Source: Chitinophagales bacterium
GTDB taxonomy: Bacteria; Bacteroidota; Bacteroidia; Chitinophagales; Saprospiraceae
DNA length: 64,000 nucleotides
Direction: 5' to 3'
Assembly (NCBI GenBank): GCA_022360175.1
Contig: JAKSDI010000268.1
Location: 1 to 64,000, forward strand
The notes under the pieces are model-generated. The model had not been told where the DNA came from and did not search any database. It saw only the letters and a program-made list of their open reading frames with translations. Both the position numbers and the translations under genes were made by a program. Each line of letters starts with the position of its first letter. Within the stretch, counting starts at the first letter, position 1. Of this stretch, positions 8,330-19,855 are shown in pieces.

Positions 8330-10165
8330 TTAATCCTGTTTGAAAAATTTGCCTGAATATCTTCTATTACCTATGTATAGTTGATAGCTAATCAATCCGT
8401 TAGTTAATTTATCCGTTGGGATGGTAACAGAATGTCTTCCTTCCGAAAGTTGGATATCATAGGTAGCTAAAGCTTTACCATCTATGCCATGAAAATTGAG
8501 CACAGCATTTGCAACATCTGCAGGTGCATTAAAACTGATGGTAATATTATCTTTTGCTGGATTTGGGAATACCGAAACATCTTCAACGGCAGATGCCTCT
8601 CCCGAGAATTCAAGGGTCAGAATGTTTCTTTCTAGCTCTGTATTGGCTATGCTACAATCCTGAATATCAGGCCGGAGCTGAAGCAGTCCTTTCAACGACC
8701 GGATCTCCTGCTTTGTTTTTACTACAATGTAAAACAGCGGATCATTTTCAGAAATAGATACGTCATCCCCTTCAGTATTAAGCCAGGCCAATCGAAGTAG
8801 TCCATCATCCATTGCATCCCAATTGAAATAGCTTTCATTGAGGTTTGGTAGGCCTCCTTCTTTGATTGTAAGTATTTCAAAGTATTCTGTCGGTAAAGAA
8901 AGGGCAAAAGCAAGGGCAGCCGTATTTTTTTCTATCCCCCTAAAGTAAACAGGTAGCTCTACTTCTCTACCAGCTTCTATTGCCTGATCCTTAAACCGGA
9001 GTCCTGTATTTGTAGCACTACGATTTTCTACATCATTACCCTGAAATTCGCCATCACAATCCGAACAACTACCATCTACATCCGCTCGTTTGATGCCGAC
9101 AAAATCTTGATTAGGGTGGTGGTTATTCAGGTTTAGTATACCAATAAATTCATCATAGTCAGGATAGAAGTAATTAGAGGAATTCACAGGTGGGAAAAGA
9201 CCATAATCTATAGCTGGGGGAAAAGACCATGAGCGCCATCCAAACGGGGCTTCAAAATTGCCGTTTATCAAATGAATAATACTAACTACATCACTCATGG
9301 TCACTATATGATCCAGGTTCATATCGGCTGCTACCACTTGATACGGGTACTGTAAAAGGGCAGCACCGCCTGCATGTTGCCAAGCCATCAAGTAATCTGT
9401 AGTATTTACTCCACAATCAGGATTATTGTCTTTAACCGGTGCAATGGAATAATCAAATAATTCATTAACGGTAAAAGCATATTCCCCATCACTTTGATTA
9501 ACAGTGGATTGACTCTGCTGAGCTGGCAGGCACTCTACATTGGAACCAAGATTAATGTCTACACCTGGTACAGCGGCATTATCTATCCCATTACAATTAG
9601 ACTGAGTAATTGGAGCCTTGTAAATAGAACCGGAAATTGCACGAGCAGGGAAAAAATCGTGTGGAGGAAGGCTTGTAATTGCAGGATGGAATTGTCCTCC
9701 TAGTTCAAATATTCCATTAGTATTAGGCCCATCATTCCAACCAAAAAAGACAAAGGTACCAGGACTTCCAACATAGAAAATACTGAAAAGGGTGATCGGG
9801 TCTGTCAAATTCAAGGATTGAATATTAGGTACTGTTAAATTCACTGTAGTACTAGATGCCGAGATATCATCGGCATCAAAAACAGCATTTAAAGAGCCTT
9901 CAGTGAATGCCTCATGGACACATTGCCCATTTGTAGTACCATTATTCAGTTCAACATTGACTCGAAGCCAATAACTATTGCCATCATTGGGAACATTTTG
10001 TCCGCTCCATACTACATCGAGTCTTGAGTAACCAAAAGGATGTAGTGGGGCAGATTGAAAGCTAAGTGTTCCAGGCATAAGCTGTCCGCATAATTCACCT
10101 GATGATAAAAAGGTAAACGCTATTACTAATAACAAACAAAATGGAAAGGATAAATATGTCTTCAT
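8330..10165 (-). CDS. Secreted T9SS type A protein with dockerin-like and cohesin-like modules
   Basis: A 611-residue exported protein. A signal peptide of about 28 residues ends near LCGQ. Residues about 30-170 form a beta-rich module without a name. A carboxypeptidase-regulatory/SdrD-like segment (about 175-260) leads to a dockerin-type calcium loop, DMNLDHIVTMSD (DxNxDx6D), with a degenerate second loop ADVDGSCSDCDG. Residues about 385-515 resemble a cohesin/CBM-like sandwich (AGREVELPVYFRG to LFYIVVKTKQ). The C-terminus (about 525-611) is a complete Por_Sec_tail domain starting VSVFPNPAKDNITISF, which directs type IX secretion and surface anchoring. Substrate is unknown. It is followed by the orphan sorting-domain fragment and a terminator. 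Confidence 0.85.
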   Translation of the reverse strand: MKTYLSFPFCLLLVIAFTFLSSGELCGQLMPGTLSFQSAPLHPFGYSRLDVVWSGQNVPNDGNSYWLRVNVELNNGTTNGQCVHEAFTEGSLNAVFDADDISASSTTVNLTVPNIQSLNLTDPITLFSIFYVGSPGTFVFFGWNDGPNTNGIFELGGQFHPAITSLPPHDFFPARAISGSIYKAPITQSNCNGIDNAAVPGVDINLGSNVECLPAQQSQSTVNQSDGEYAFTVNELFDYSIAPVKDNNPDCGVNTTDYLMAWQHAGGAALLQYPYQVVAADMNLDHIVTMSDVVSIIHLINGNFEAPFGWRSWSFPPAIDYGLFPPVNSSNYFYPDYDEFIGILNLNNHHPNQDFVGIKRADVDGSCSDCDGEFQGNDVENRSATNTGLRFKDQAIEAGREVELPVYFRGIEKNTAALAFALSLPTEYFEILTIKEGGLPNLNESYFNWDAMDDGLLRLAWLNTEGDDVSISENDPLFYIVVKTKQEIRSLKGLLQLRPDIQDCSIANTELERNILTLEFSGEASAVEDVSVFPNPAKDNITISFNAPADVANAVLNFHGIDGKALATYDIQLSEGRHSVTIPTDKLTNGLISYQLYIGNRRYSGKFFKQD

Positions 10166-10413
10166 AACAAATCAAATTTTAATTATCAGAATCAATTGTA
10201 AAGACAATACACGCCCATTCACTAAGCCTGAGGCTAGAGATATACAATCTTTTTATAACTCTTATCATGGTCTATATGAAAGGAGAAATGAGCGCCTTTT
10301 TGTTATTCTTAAAATTATAAATAGGTATTATATTATCACCATACAATTCAATAAGTGCATGCTTACAGCGATAAGTGATAGGAAAATCAAAATAAGTGAT
10401 GAAAAATAATAGA

Positions 10414-11190
10414 CTACACTTTCATTATTTCTAAAAAACCAGACTTACGCCTTTGTGCAATATTAACTTTGTCGCCATTACTCATCTGGACGTAATTTTC
10501 TCGACTATTATATTTTTTGATGTAAAATAGATTGATCAATTGAGCATAGTGAATCCTGAAGAAACTGTGTTTTTTTATTTTAGAGGCCTTCGGTAGTAAT
10601 TTTTCATATTCTCCCAGATTACGAGAAGAAAGCAATTTATGTTCACTATCTAGATGAATCCAGGTATAACTTCCATCTGCCTGGCAATAAATAATTTGTT
10701 CAATTCTAATGAATTCTCGTCCATCTATAGTAGGAATAGCTATACTTTGTGTACTTGGATCCGTATTTCTTATGTTACTTAATAATTGCTGTAAACGATC
10801 TGTATCAGCTTGTTTTAGAAGTGCGTTTTCTGCTTTTCGTACAGCATAAGTTAATTCATCAATATCAATTGGTTTTAATAAGTAATCGAGTACATGGTAT
10901 TTTATCGCTTTTAAAGCATAATGGTCGAAACCTGTAACAAAAATCACTTCAAACTGGTGATGGGGTAACCTCATTAGCAAATCAAAGCCTGTTCCATTTG
11001 GCATTTCCACATCCAAAAATAATAACTGAGGCCTTCCCTTTATAAATAGTTGATAAGCTTCATCTATAGAAGCTGCTACACCTACTATTTTAATATTCGG
11101 ACAAAATTTTCTCAGTAATTTTTGTAAAATATTTCTGCTACTCGCTTCATCATCTACGATAAGTGTCCTGATAATAGTGCTTCTTGTCAT
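10414..11190 (-). CDS. LytTR-family response regulator
   Basis: A 258-residue regulator. The receiver domain (about 8-125) shows the acidic pair in VDDE, the phospho-acceptor D60 in LFLDVEMPNGTG, the conserved Thr in VIFVTGFDHYAL and the Lys in YLLKPID. A LytTR DNA-binding domain (about 155-255) follows, ending KVNIAQRRKSGFLEIM. Its start codon overlaps the stop of the upstream histidine kinase gene by four bases (ATGA), so the two are translated from one mRNA and form a cognate pair. The targets are not visible. The 248 bases beyond its end lead to the secreted-protein gene at 8330-10165, which is a candidate target only by proximity. Confidence 0.93.
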   Translation of the reverse strand: MTRSTIIRTLIVDDEASSRNILQKLLRKFCPNIKIVGVAASIDEAYQLFIKGRPQLLFLDVEMPNGTGFDLLMRLPHHQFEVIFVTGFDHYALKAIKYHVLDYLLKPIDIDELTYAVRKAENALLKQADTDRLQQLLSNIRNTDPSTQSIAIPTIDGREFIRIEQIIYCQADGSYTWIHLDSEHKLLSSRNLGEYEKLLPKASKIKKHSFFRIHYAQLINLFYIKKYNSRENYVQMSNGDKVNIAQRRKSGFLEIMKV

Positions 11191-14100
11191 CTATCAATAA
11201 AATTAATACGAATTCTTATTTGAACTGCTGTACCTAATGCTTGACCATTCTTGTCATACAAATCCCTTATATTGATTTTAATATTTGCATTTTCAATGAA
11301 ATTAATAACATTTTGGCGCTCTTGCACTAATTTCATACCTCTTGATTTATAACTTTGATAAGATTTTTGTTTAAGCTCTCTGGCTTTCTTACGTCCAATC
11401 CCATCATCTTCTATCAGACAAACTAAATCGTTCTTCTCCTGCGTAATTGTAATAGACAAGAGTCCTTTACTTTTTTTGTGGACCAAACCATGATTAATCG
11501 CATTTTCTACAAATGGCTGAAAAAGCATAGAAGGAATTTCCAATAAATCAATAGCAATGTCAGGATTTATGGTTATGATATAATCGAATTTATCACTAAA
11601 ACGCATTTTCTCCAGCTCCAGATACAAGCTTAACAATTGTATTTCATCACATAAGAGAATATATTTTTCCTTTGAAGATTCTAAAAACAAGCGCATTAAT
11701 CGCGAAAACTTGACCAAATAGCGATTTGCTAAAAGTTCGTCTTTATCAAAAATAAATTCTTGGATAGCCTGAAGTGCATTAAAAATAAAATGTGGATTCA
11801 TTTGAGCTTGAAGTGCTTGTAATTCCAGCTCTGCAAATTTTTTCTCTATACTATTTCGCTCCTCTGTCTTCTGTCGAATATTCTTTATCCTCCATTGCAT
11901 AGCTCCATAAACAAGCGTTGCAAATAATAATAAAAATAAGCCTCTGACCCACCCTCTTTCCCACCATGGTGATAAAATGATAAACTTAATTGTTTGAATT
12001 TCAGTTCTCAATCCATCAATATCTTCTGCTTGTAATCGGAATTCATATTCTCCTGGAGGCAATAATGGATAAGATTGTTCGAGACTAAAAGTGCTCCGCC
12101 ATACAGTATCTACACCAGTCATTTGATAGTAATACCTAACGTCTCCCAAGCTTTTATAGGAAAAGCAAACATACTCTAGTTTAATATTATTTTGAAAATA
12201 ATTAAGTTGATAGGTACGTTCAACACTCGTGTCCCGATCATTTATGCGTATATTTTTTATCAGTAATTCTGGATGTACAATATGCTCATCATCTCCATTC
12301 TTTTCTAGAATAGTAAGCCCATTCTTTGTACCAATATATATCCTTTCTCTATCTACAATGATCCTGTTTACTTCATTTGATGCCAGGCCTTGAGCTACTG
12401 AAAATTTTTGAATATTATAAATGAGAGGAAACTCTTGCCGTATAGATAGTTTCTTTACTCCTTTATTTGTTGCCATCCAAACATTACTATTATAATCAAC
12501 ATATAGGGAGTTAATAATATCGTTTTGGGTTTCTGGTATCAACTCAAATTCTTTACCATTCATTCTATATAGGCCAAACCCATCTGTTGCTATCCATATT
12601 TGCCTGTTCTTTCGAATTTTTATATCGTTGACTGGCATAAAAAAATCGCTCTTCTCCTCTTTTGCTTCCTCATTTCTGAAATTAGGCAGATAGTACAATC
12701 CTGATTTTCTTCCAATCCATAAGTTTTCCTCTCCATCAATAGCTATTGAATGAGCTCGTTTCCATTTTCCTCTTCCTCTATAGCAAGGCAATGTGTGAAA
12801 CGCTTCCTCCTCTAGTATATTTATACCATGAGAGAACGCAATTAAATAGTACTGGTTTTTCCAAGTAGCAATATCTTTAACTGACAAGGCTACATAATGA
12901 CTGTCATTTTGTAAATTAAAAATTGTATTATCTAGATTGTAAAGCAATCTATCTCTAGTAATTACTCCTTTCTCTAGCTCCGTTTTCTTAACAACACTTA
13001 TACCTACATTATGCCCTATTAACAAATCGCCATTATCTCTAGGCAATATTTCAAAAATAGGCTCTTGAGAAGGAATAGAATTCCAGGTGAGGTTAATTTT
13101 TTTAAAATTACTATCTAATGAATAGAGTTGTCCTGAGATAGTCCCGATTAGAAGCTGCCCTGTTCCATTAAAATTTAATGTAGTAATTTCATTATTCGAC
13201 CTTTCTGATGAAAAAAGAAATGATTTACTTTTTCTACCCTTTGAGGGTAAGAAATACAAACCAGATGGAGTGCATATCCATAAGTTGTTCTCCTTATCTT
13301 CAAATAAGGTATTGATGGTCATATTTTTTATAAAGTCAATATCATTTATCAACTCCAGATTTTTATTTACAATTCTATTTCCTCTATCTGTTATTACAAG
13401 CATTTTGTCTTCACCTAACTTACTAATGCTTAGTATAGAACAATCTTCTTCAAAAAGTATAGCAGTTATTTTTATTTGGATAGCATCAAAATCAAATGAA
13501 TACAGTTTCTTTCTTGAATGAAAGATTATTTTATCCTCATAATTAATCACTTGATTATTTCTATTAATATATTCATCGTCAATCACTATGCAAGGTTCAT
13601 AACAACCTGCCTCCTCTTTTAATAAAACGATTTTTTTAGTTGAAGGCCCCAGAAAAGCCATATACCAAGCCTTCTTCTGTGCATCCCTCCCTAGATAAAG
13701 CAAGCTGTGCTCTTCAAATGGAAATGAATCTAAATCATTATGGCTAACCGTTCTTATGCTAAAATGACCTTCTTGACCTCCCTCTATTTGAAATAAGGAT
13801 GGCCCTGGTTCTGCTGTAAAAAAATGTGCAGTATCCCGTTTTATATAATGATGATTAATAAAACCCTGTAACTGTATTTTTCCGGGTAGAGAAAGCGTAT
13901 GAAATTTGTTTTCTTGAAAATAAGTAAGCTGATCATAGGTCGAAAGCCAAAGCCTCCCATTGTGATCTTCTGTTATCCCCCAAATATCATTACTTGGTAG
14001 TCCGTCCTGGACTGTAAAAGATTCAAAACTATAACCATCAAAACGCGCAACTCCCTTATCTGTACATAGCCAAATATAGCCTTTAGTGTCTTGTATTACT

Positions 14101-14216
14101 GAATATACATTCGAACTTGGAAGTCCATCTGCCGAAGTAAATAATTTCATTTTCGGGGTCTGACCCAATAAAAAATAGCTAAACAGGCAAAATATTACTA
14201 CGCAGGCAGGTCGCAT
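11187..14216 (-). CDS. Beta-propeller (Reg_prop/Y_Y_Y) sensor histidine kinase, LytS/YehU type
   Basis: A 1009-residue membrane sensor. A short signal segment is followed by about 600 residues of Reg_prop blades (for example SVIQDTKGYIWLCTDKGVARFDG and GITEDHNGRLWLST in shortened form), the two-component sensor propeller that sits in the periplasm. A Y_Y_Y domain ends near LQAEDIDGL, then one membrane helix (about 735-760, after WWERGWVRG). The cytoplasmic part is a His_kinase domain with the acceptor H809 in QMNPHFIFNALQ and an ATPase domain with PFVENAINHG and EDDGIGRKKA. The 3' end overlaps the LytTR regulator by four bases. In Bacteroidota such sensors often respond to glycans, but no ligand can be read here. 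Confidence 0.93.
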   Translation of the reverse strand: MRPACVVIFCLFSYFLLGQTPKMKLFTSADGLPSSNVYSVIQDTKGYIWLCTDKGVARFDGYSFESFTVQDGLPSNDIWGITEDHNGRLWLSTYDQLTYFQENKFHTLSLPGKIQLQGFINHHYIKRDTAHFFTAEPGPSLFQIEGGQEGHFSIRTVSHNDLDSFPFEEHSLLYLGRDAQKKAWYMAFLGPSTKKIVLLKEEAGCYEPCIVIDDEYINRNNQVINYEDKIIFHSRKKLYSFDFDAIQIKITAILFEEDCSILSISKLGEDKMLVITDRGNRIVNKNLELINDIDFIKNMTINTLFEDKENNLWICTPSGLYFLPSKGRKSKSFLFSSERSNNEITTLNFNGTGQLLIGTISGQLYSLDSNFKKINLTWNSIPSQEPIFEILPRDNGDLLIGHNVGISVVKKTELEKGVITRDRLLYNLDNTIFNLQNDSHYVALSVKDIATWKNQYYLIAFSHGINILEEEAFHTLPCYRGRGKWKRAHSIAIDGEENLWIGRKSGLYYLPNFRNEEAKEEKSDFFMPVNDIKIRKNRQIWIATDGFGLYRMNGKEFELIPETQNDIINSLYVDYNSNVWMATNKGVKKLSIRQEFPLIYNIQKFSVAQGLASNEVNRIIVDRERIYIGTKNGLTILEKNGDDEHIVHPELLIKNIRINDRDTSVERTYQLNYFQNNIKLEYVCFSYKSLGDVRYYYQMTGVDTVWRSTFSLEQSYPLLPPGEYEFRLQAEDIDGLRTEIQTIKFIILSPWWERGWVRGLFLLLFATLVYGAMQWRIKNIRQKTEERNSIEKKFAELELQALQAQMNPHFIFNALQAIQEFIFDKDELLANRYLVKFSRLMRLFLESSKEKYILLCDEIQLLSLYLELEKMRFSDKFDYIITINPDIAIDLLEIPSMLFQPFVENAINHGLVHKKSKGLLSITITQEKNDLVCLIEDDGIGRKKARELKQKSYQSYKSRGMKLVQERQNVINFIENANIKINIRDLYDKNGQALGTAVQIRIRINFIDR

Positions 14217-14227
14217 CTAATTAACTT

Positions 14228-15247
14228 TTACGTCATACGCTTTAATACTTCAAGCACCTGTTCCAGCATTTCCTCTGTAAAATCCAAATGGGTAACAAAG
14301 CGCACTGTCTGAGGTCCAAATGCGCTGGCCTTAATACCATGATTTGCTAATTGAGCCAAGTATGATTCCGCAGTATAAGCTTCATTTAAATCAAAAATGA
14401 GAATGTTACTTTTCACTGGCCGCACATTATCTACATACGATAAGCTTTCTAACATTTCTCCAATTACCCTAGCCCGTCTGTTATCTTCTTTTAGTTTTGC
14501 TACATGATGATCTAAAGCATATACTCCTGCTGCCGCCAGATAACCTGCCTGCCTCATTCCTCCTCCCATTACTTTACGAATTCTACGAGCTTGCCGAATA
14601 AAATCTGAATCTCCTATCAATAAAGATCCAACCGGAGCTCCCAGGCCTTTAGACAAACAGATGGAAATACTATCAAAAAGCATTCCCACATCCTGAGTAC
14701 TCTCTTTTGTCTCTACCAAAGCATTGAATAAACGAGCTCCATCCAAATGCAATCCAAGATTTTGCTCTATACACAAGCTGCGAATAGGGCGTATTTCATC
14801 CAAAGTATAATAGCTACCTCCTCCTTTATTACAGGTATTCTCTAAAACCACCAACTTGCTTAATGGTAACCAGTCATAAACAGGTTTAATGGCAGCCTTA
14901 ATTTGTTCAGCAGTTATTTTTCCGTGCTGCCCTTTTATGAGGTTTATAGCTACTCCAGAATTATAGGCATAGCCTCCTGTTTCATATTGATAAATATGAG
15001 AATATTCATCACATATAACTTCGTCTAAAGGTTGCGTATGTACCTTAATTGCTATTTGATTGGTCATTGTACCTGATGGACAAAAAACAGCAGCTTCCTT
15101 TCCAAATAGTGATGCAGCTTTTGCTTCTAAAGCATTAACTGTAGGATCCTCTCCAAATACATCATCGCCTACCTCTGCCTGCATCATTGCTTCCAGCATT
15201 TCAGGAGTAGGCTGGGTAACCGTATCACTTATTAAATTAATTTTCAT
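14228..15247 (-). CDS. ltaE: Low-specificity L-threonine aldolase
   Basis: A 339-residue PLP enzyme of fold type I that cleaves L-threonine and allo-threonine to glycine and acetaldehyde. The family start is clear ([31 protein letters not shown]). [12 protein letters not shown] is the phosphate-binding region, [11 protein letters not shown] holds the PLP-contacting Asp (D169), and [14 protein letters not shown] holds the Schiff-base lysine K200. The length is as expected. It starts 11 bases upstream of the propeller kinase ATG (its stop at 14228 precedes 14216), so a shared transcript is possible, but the functions are unrelated. Confidence 0.95.
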   Translation of the reverse strand: MKINLISDTVTQPTPEMLEAMMQAEVGDDVFGEDPTVNALEAKAASLFGKEAAVFCPSGTMTNQIAIKVHTQPLDEVICDEYSHIYQYETGGYAYNSGVAINLIKGQHGKITAEQIKAAIKPVYDWLPLSKLVVLENTCNKGGGSYYTLDEIRPIRSLCIEQNLGLHLDGARLFNALVETKESTQDVGMLFDSISICLSKGLGAPVGSLLIGDSDFIRQARRIRKVMGGGMRQAGYLAAAGVYALDHHVAKLKEDNRRARVIGEMLESLSYVDNVRPVKSNILIFDLNEAYTAESYLAQLANHGIKASAFGPQTVRFVTHLDFTEEMLEQVLEVLKRMT

Positions 15248-15396
15248 CTTAGGGTGCTTTATCGGTGAATATAGAAATAAATATGAAACGATGAAATGAA
15301 AATATTTTAATTAGTCAGCTTTCCAAATTATGATTTTCAGTATCAAAACTAACTACGATTCCATCATAATTTACCAGATAATATAACTATCGTTTA

Positions 15397-15436
15397 ACAA
15401 AAAAGCCTCTTCCCACTTAACGTGAAAAGAGACTTT
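15397..15436 (-). terminator. Intrinsic terminator after rpoC
   Basis: On the minus strand a stem of about 15 pairs (including several G-U) with a five-base loop is followed by a run of T (plus-strand A run 15399-15404). It lies about 50 bases after the rpoC stop and ends the large ribosomal-protein/RNA-polymerase transcript before the threonine aldolase gene. Confidence 0.85.
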
Positions 15437-15483
15437 CCTGAAGGAATAAATCTTCCTTTATCTATATTACAATTGTGCTTGTC

Positions 15484-18400
15484 TTATGCCATATCTTCTT
15501 CCACCTCTTCCATTTCAGCATGGCGAGCTTCATATTCCTTATGAGCGTCCATACTCGTAACGAAGAGATCATTGTACTTACGTAAACCGGTACCCGCAGG
15601 AATACGCTTACCAACGATTACGTTTTCTTTCAATCCGTTTAGGAAATCCTGTTTAGCACCGATGGCAGCAGTACTCAATACTTTGGTAGTTTCCTGGAAT
15701 GAAGCTGCTGAAATCCAGCTTTCTGTACCCAAAGAAGACTTGGTAATACCTTGTAATAGCGGGCTTGATGTAGCTGCTATTGCATCGCGATACTGGATCA
15801 GCTCCATATCATTACGGCGTAAGTAAGAATTTTCTTCTCTTACCTGGCGTAATGTTACCAATTGTCCCTGGCGTAGCTTTCTTGAAGCTCCCGAATCTGT
15901 TACAATCTTCTTATCGAAGATCCAGTCGTTTTGCTCCAGGAATTCGTATTTCTCTACTGCTTCTCCTTCTAAGAATGAAGTATCTCCTGGATCTTCAATC
16001 TGTACTCGACGCATCATCTGGCGTACAATTACTTCGATGTGCTTGTTGTTAATAGTAATACCCTGTGAGCGGTATACCTCTTGTACTCCATTTACAAGAT
16101 AAGATTGTACTGCAAATGGCCCTTTGATATTTAAAATATCTCTAGGAGCAGTAGCACCATCAGATAGTGGTGTACCAGCACGAACAAAGTCACCTTCCTG
16201 TACCAGGATATGCTTTGAAAGACCAATCAAGTACTTACGCTTTTGACCGTCTTTAGCTTCTACTAATACCTCTCGGTTACCACGTTTGATTTTTCCAAAA
16301 GACACTACACCATCAATCTCTGATACAACTGCAGGATTGGAAGGGTTACGTGCTTCAAACAATTCAGTAACACGAGGAAGACCACCGGTGATATCCGCAA
16401 TCTTACCTAACTTACGAGGTATTTTCGCAATCTTCTGACCTGACTTAATAGTGTCCCCATCATCAATTGACAGATAAGACCCTACTGGTAGGTTATAGTT
16501 ACGCAGCTCTTCTCCATCCGGGCTCAAGATTTGAACCGTTGGTATCTTTCGCTTATTCTTGGATTCAACGATTACCTTCTCTGCATAACCAGTTTGATCA
16601 TCTCTTTCCACACGATAAGTCACACCTTCTTCAATAGATTCAAACTTGGCAATACCTCCAAATTCAGAGATAATGACAGCATTGAACGGATCCCATTCAC
16701 AAATAGGATCTCCTTTCTTAATTTTCTGTCCATCTTTGATATGAAGCACAGAACCGTAAGGAATATAGTGAGAAACAAATTGCTTACCTGTTTCTGTATC
16801 TACAATTCTTACCTCTCCAGTACGTGACAATACGATATTTTGATTTTCTCCAGTATCACTTGTAAATGGAGTAGTACGAAGACTATCAAATTCTACCTTA
16901 CCATCAAATTTTGAAGTTATTTCTGATTCGGACTTAGATACAGATGCAATACCACCCACGTGGAAGGTACGTAATGTCAACTGAGTACCTGGTTCACCAA
17001 TTGATTGTGCAGCAATGATACCTACAGCATCACCAGATTCAGCGATTCTACCGGTAGCCAGGTTCTTTCCGTAACACTTAGCACATACACCGCGTTTTGT
17101 TTCGCAGGTAAGTACCGAGCGTATTGTCACCATCTCAACTCCAGAGCTTTCAATCTGTCTGGCAGCTCTACCAGTAATATATTCACCTGCTTTTAGCAGT
17201 ACCTCTTCCGTTTCAGGATGTACAATATCATGTAGTGTATAACGCCCTTCAATACGAGACACAAGGTCTTCAACAACCTTTTCATTATCTTTAAGAGCAG
17301 ATGTTTCTATACCTCGTAGTGTGTTACAATCTTCGATATGAATTACAACATCCTGAGATACATCAACCAAACGACGTGTCAGATAACCTGCATCAGCCGT
17401 TTTCAAGGCTGTATCTGCAAGCCCCTTACGAGCACCGTGAGTAGAGATGAAATACTCCAGAACTGACAGTCCATCTACGAAGTTTGAAAGGATTGGGTTT
17501 TCAATAACCGCTCCTCCTGTATCACCAGATTTCCTCGGTTTTGCCATCAATCCACGAAGCCCACAAAGCTGCTTAATCTGCTGCTTAGAACCACGCGCCC
17601 CTGAGTCAAGCATCATGTATACTGAGTTGAAACCCTGCTTGTGAGCAGCCAGCTCTTTCATCAGTACATCGGTAATACGATTATCGGCATATGTCCACTT
17701 ATCAATGATCTGATTATAACGCTCATTGTTAGTGATAAGTCCCATATTGTAGTTATCCCAAACTTCATCCACCTCTGCCTGAGCTTCTTCAAGCGTATCT
17801 TGTTTTACAGTAGGCGTAATCAAGTCTCCAAGGTTGAACGATAGACCTCCTTTGAAAGACCACAAAAAGCCCATTTCCTTAATACTATCAAGGAATGCAG
17901 CCGTAATGTAGAAATCTGTACGCTCTAGTACATCACTAATTACTCGCTTAAGGTTTCGCTTGGTAAGCAACACATTAATGAAAGGCACTTCTTCAGGAGC
18001 CTTTTCATTAAACATTACTCTACCAACAGTCGTGTCTATCAATTGATTTACCAGCTTGCCCTCTTCATTTTCTGCTCTGGCTCTTACTTTGATGCAAGCA
18101 TGAAGATCAACCTGACCTTCATTGTAAGCAATGATAACCTCTTCTGGAGAATAGAAACGACGGCCTTCACCTTTTACTTTCGTCTCTTCTGTAGAACGAC
18201 GCTCTTTAGTAATATAGTAAAGTCCCAGTACCATATCCTGAGAAGGCAAGGTAACAGGAGTACCGTTTTGAGGGTTCAACATGTTGTGCGCTGACAACAT
18301 CAACACCTGAGCTTCCAAAATTGCAGCATGGCTCAATGGTACGTGTACCGCCATCTGGTCACCATCAAAGTCGGCGTTGAATGCACCACAAACAAGTGGG

Positions 18401-19794
18401 TGTAGCTGTATTGCTTTTCCTTCTATCAACTTAGGCTGGAACGCCTGAATTGAAAGACGGTGCAGCGTAGGAGCACGGTTAAGCATAACCGGGTGCCCTT
18501 TTAATATATTTTCAAGGATTTCCCATATAACAGGATCCTTGCGGTCTACCAATTTCTTCGCTGATTTTACCGTCTTAACGATACCACGCTCAATCAACTT
18601 TCTAATAACAAACGGCTTGAATAACTCTGCAGCCATTGCTTTTGGAATACCACACTCATGCAATTTCAGCGTAGGACCTACAACAATAACTGAACGACCA
18701 GAGTAATCAACACGCTTACCAAGCAGGTTTTGACGGAAACGTCCTTGCTTACCTTTCAGGATATCACTCAATGACTTAAGTGCTCGTCCACCTTCTGCTT
18801 TTACAGCATTCGACTTACGAGAATTGTCAAATAGTGAATCGACCGCTTCCTGAAGCATCCTTTTCTCATTACGAAGAATTACTTCCGGAGCTTTGATTTC
18901 CAATAATCGCTTCAGACGATTATTTCGAATAATTACCCTACGGTAAAGGTCGTTCAAATCCGAACTTGCAAAACGACCACCATCCAATGGCACCAATGGG
19001 CGCAATTCAGGTGGAACTACTGGCAAGTATTGGATGATCGTCCATTCTGGACGGTTCTCAATACGAGACAAGCCATCGCGGAACGCTTCTACTACACGCA
19101 AGCGCTTCAAAGCTTCAGACTTACGTTGTTGAGAAGTTTCATTCGCTGCTTGATGGCGCAATGCAAACGAGAGTTGGTCGAGGTCCAACCGCATCAAAAG
19201 ATCACGGACAGCCTCTGCTCCCATCTTTGCTATAAATTTGTTTGGATCTTCTTCATCCAGCATCTGATTATCAGCAGGAAGTGTATCCATGATTTCCAGA
19301 TACTCTTCTTCTGTAAGCAGATCCATTTTGGTAATTCCTTCATCTTCTTTAACACCAGGTTGTATTACCACATAGCGCTCATAGTAGATAATGGATTCCA
19401 GCTTCTTTGATGAAAGGCCTAACATATAACCAATCTTGTTAGGCAGTGACTTGAAGAACCAGATGTGTACCACTGGTACTACCAACTTGATATGCCCCAT
19501 GCGTTCACGGCGCACTTTCTTTTCTGTCACCTCAACACCACAGCGGTCACAAACGATCCCCTTATAGCGGATACGCTTGTACTTACCACAATAGCATTCA
19601 TAGTCTTTCACCGGTCCAAAAATACGCTCGCAAAACAAGCCATCACGTTCTGGCTTGTAGGAACGATAGTTGATTGTCTCCGGCTTCAGTACTTCACCAT
19701 ATGAACGTTCCAAAATTTCATCTGGAGACGATAAGCTAATAGTGATGCTATCGAAGTCTTGAGTTTGTATTTGGTTCTTTTTCTTGAAAGACAT
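15484..19794 (-). CDS. rpoC: DNA-directed RNA polymerase subunit beta'
   Basis: The 1436-residue beta' subunit of RNA polymerase. The N-terminal zinc site is present (four Cys in [20 protein letters not shown]). The catalytic Mg-binding loop NADFDGDQ lies near residue 470, the bridge helix/trigger-loop region follows, and a second zinc site shows [13 protein letters not shown]. The C-terminal tail is acidic (EVEEDMA), as in other Bacteroidota. It lies 61 bases downstream of rpoB in the same operon and is followed by a strong terminator. Confidence 0.99.
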   Translation of the reverse strand: MSFKKKNQIQTQDFDSITISLSSPDEILERSYGEVLKPETINYRSYKPERDGLFCERIFGPVKDYECYCGKYKRIRYKGIVCDRCGVEVTEKKVRRERMGHIKLVVPVVHIWFFKSLPNKIGYMLGLSSKKLESIIYYERYVVIQPGVKEDEGITKMDLLTEEEYLEIMDTLPADNQMLDEEDPNKFIAKMGAEAVRDLLMRLDLDQLSFALRHQAANETSQQRKSEALKRLRVVEAFRDGLSRIENRPEWTIIQYLPVVPPELRPLVPLDGGRFASSDLNDLYRRVIIRNNRLKRLLEIKAPEVILRNEKRMLQEAVDSLFDNSRKSNAVKAEGGRALKSLSDILKGKQGRFRQNLLGKRVDYSGRSVIVVGPTLKLHECGIPKAMAAELFKPFVIRKLIERGIVKTVKSAKKLVDRKDPVIWEILENILKGHPVMLNRAPTLHRLSIQAFQPKLIEGKAIQLHPLVCGAFNADFDGDQMAVHVPLSHAAILEAQVLMLSAHNMLNPQNGTPVTLPSQDMVLGLYYITKERRSTEETKVKGEGRRFYSPEEVIIAYNEGQVDLHACIKVRARAENEEGKLVNQLIDTTVGRVMFNEKAPEEVPFINVLLTKRNLKRVISDVLERTDFYITAAFLDSIKEMGFLWSFKGGLSFNLGDLITPTVKQDTLEEAQAEVDEVWDNYNMGLITNNERYNQIIDKWTYADNRITDVLMKELAAHKQGFNSVYMMLDSGARGSKQQIKQLCGLRGLMAKPRKSGDTGGAVIENPILSNFVDGLSVLEYFISTHGARKGLADTALKTADAGYLTRRLVDVSQDVVIHIEDCNTLRGIETSALKDNEKVVEDLVSRIEGRYTLHDIVHPETEEVLLKAGEYITGRAARQIESSGVEMVTIRSVLTCETKRGVCAKCYGKNLATGRIAESGDAVGIIAAQSIGEPGTQLTLRTFHVGGIASVSKSESEITSKFDGKVEFDSLRTTPFTSDTGENQNIVLSRTGEVRIVDTETGKQFVSHYIPYGSVLHIKDGQKIKKGDPICEWDPFNAVIISEFGGIAKFESIEEGVTYRVERDDQTGYAEKVIVESKNKRKIPTVQILSPDGEELRNYNLPVGSYLSIDDGDTIKSGQKIAKIPRKLGKIADITGGLPRVTELFEARNPSNPAVVSEIDGVVSFGKIKRGNREVLVEAKDGQKRKYLIGLSKHILVQEGDFVRAGTPLSDGATAPRDILNIKGPFAVQSYLVNGVQEVYRSQGITINNKHIEVIVRQMMRRVQIEDPGDTSFLEGEAVEKYEFLEQNDWIFDKKIVTDSGASRKLRQGQLVTLRQVREENSYLRRNDMELIQYRDAIAATSSPLLQGITKSSLGTESWISAASFQETTKVLSTAAIGAKQDFLNGLKENVIVGKRIPAGTGLRKYNDLFVTSMDAHKEYEARHAEMEEVEEDMA

Positions 19795-19855
19795 ATAGAA
19801 GCAATATTGTTAGAACGGGGTGAGTTTAGACACTCACCCCTATTGAACAATCTAA

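Noticed and set aside
8330-10165. Cellulosome scaffold or enzyme
   Set aside because: Only one exact dockerin loop and one cohesin-like domain are present, with no catalytic domain or partner genes, so a cellulosome is not supported.
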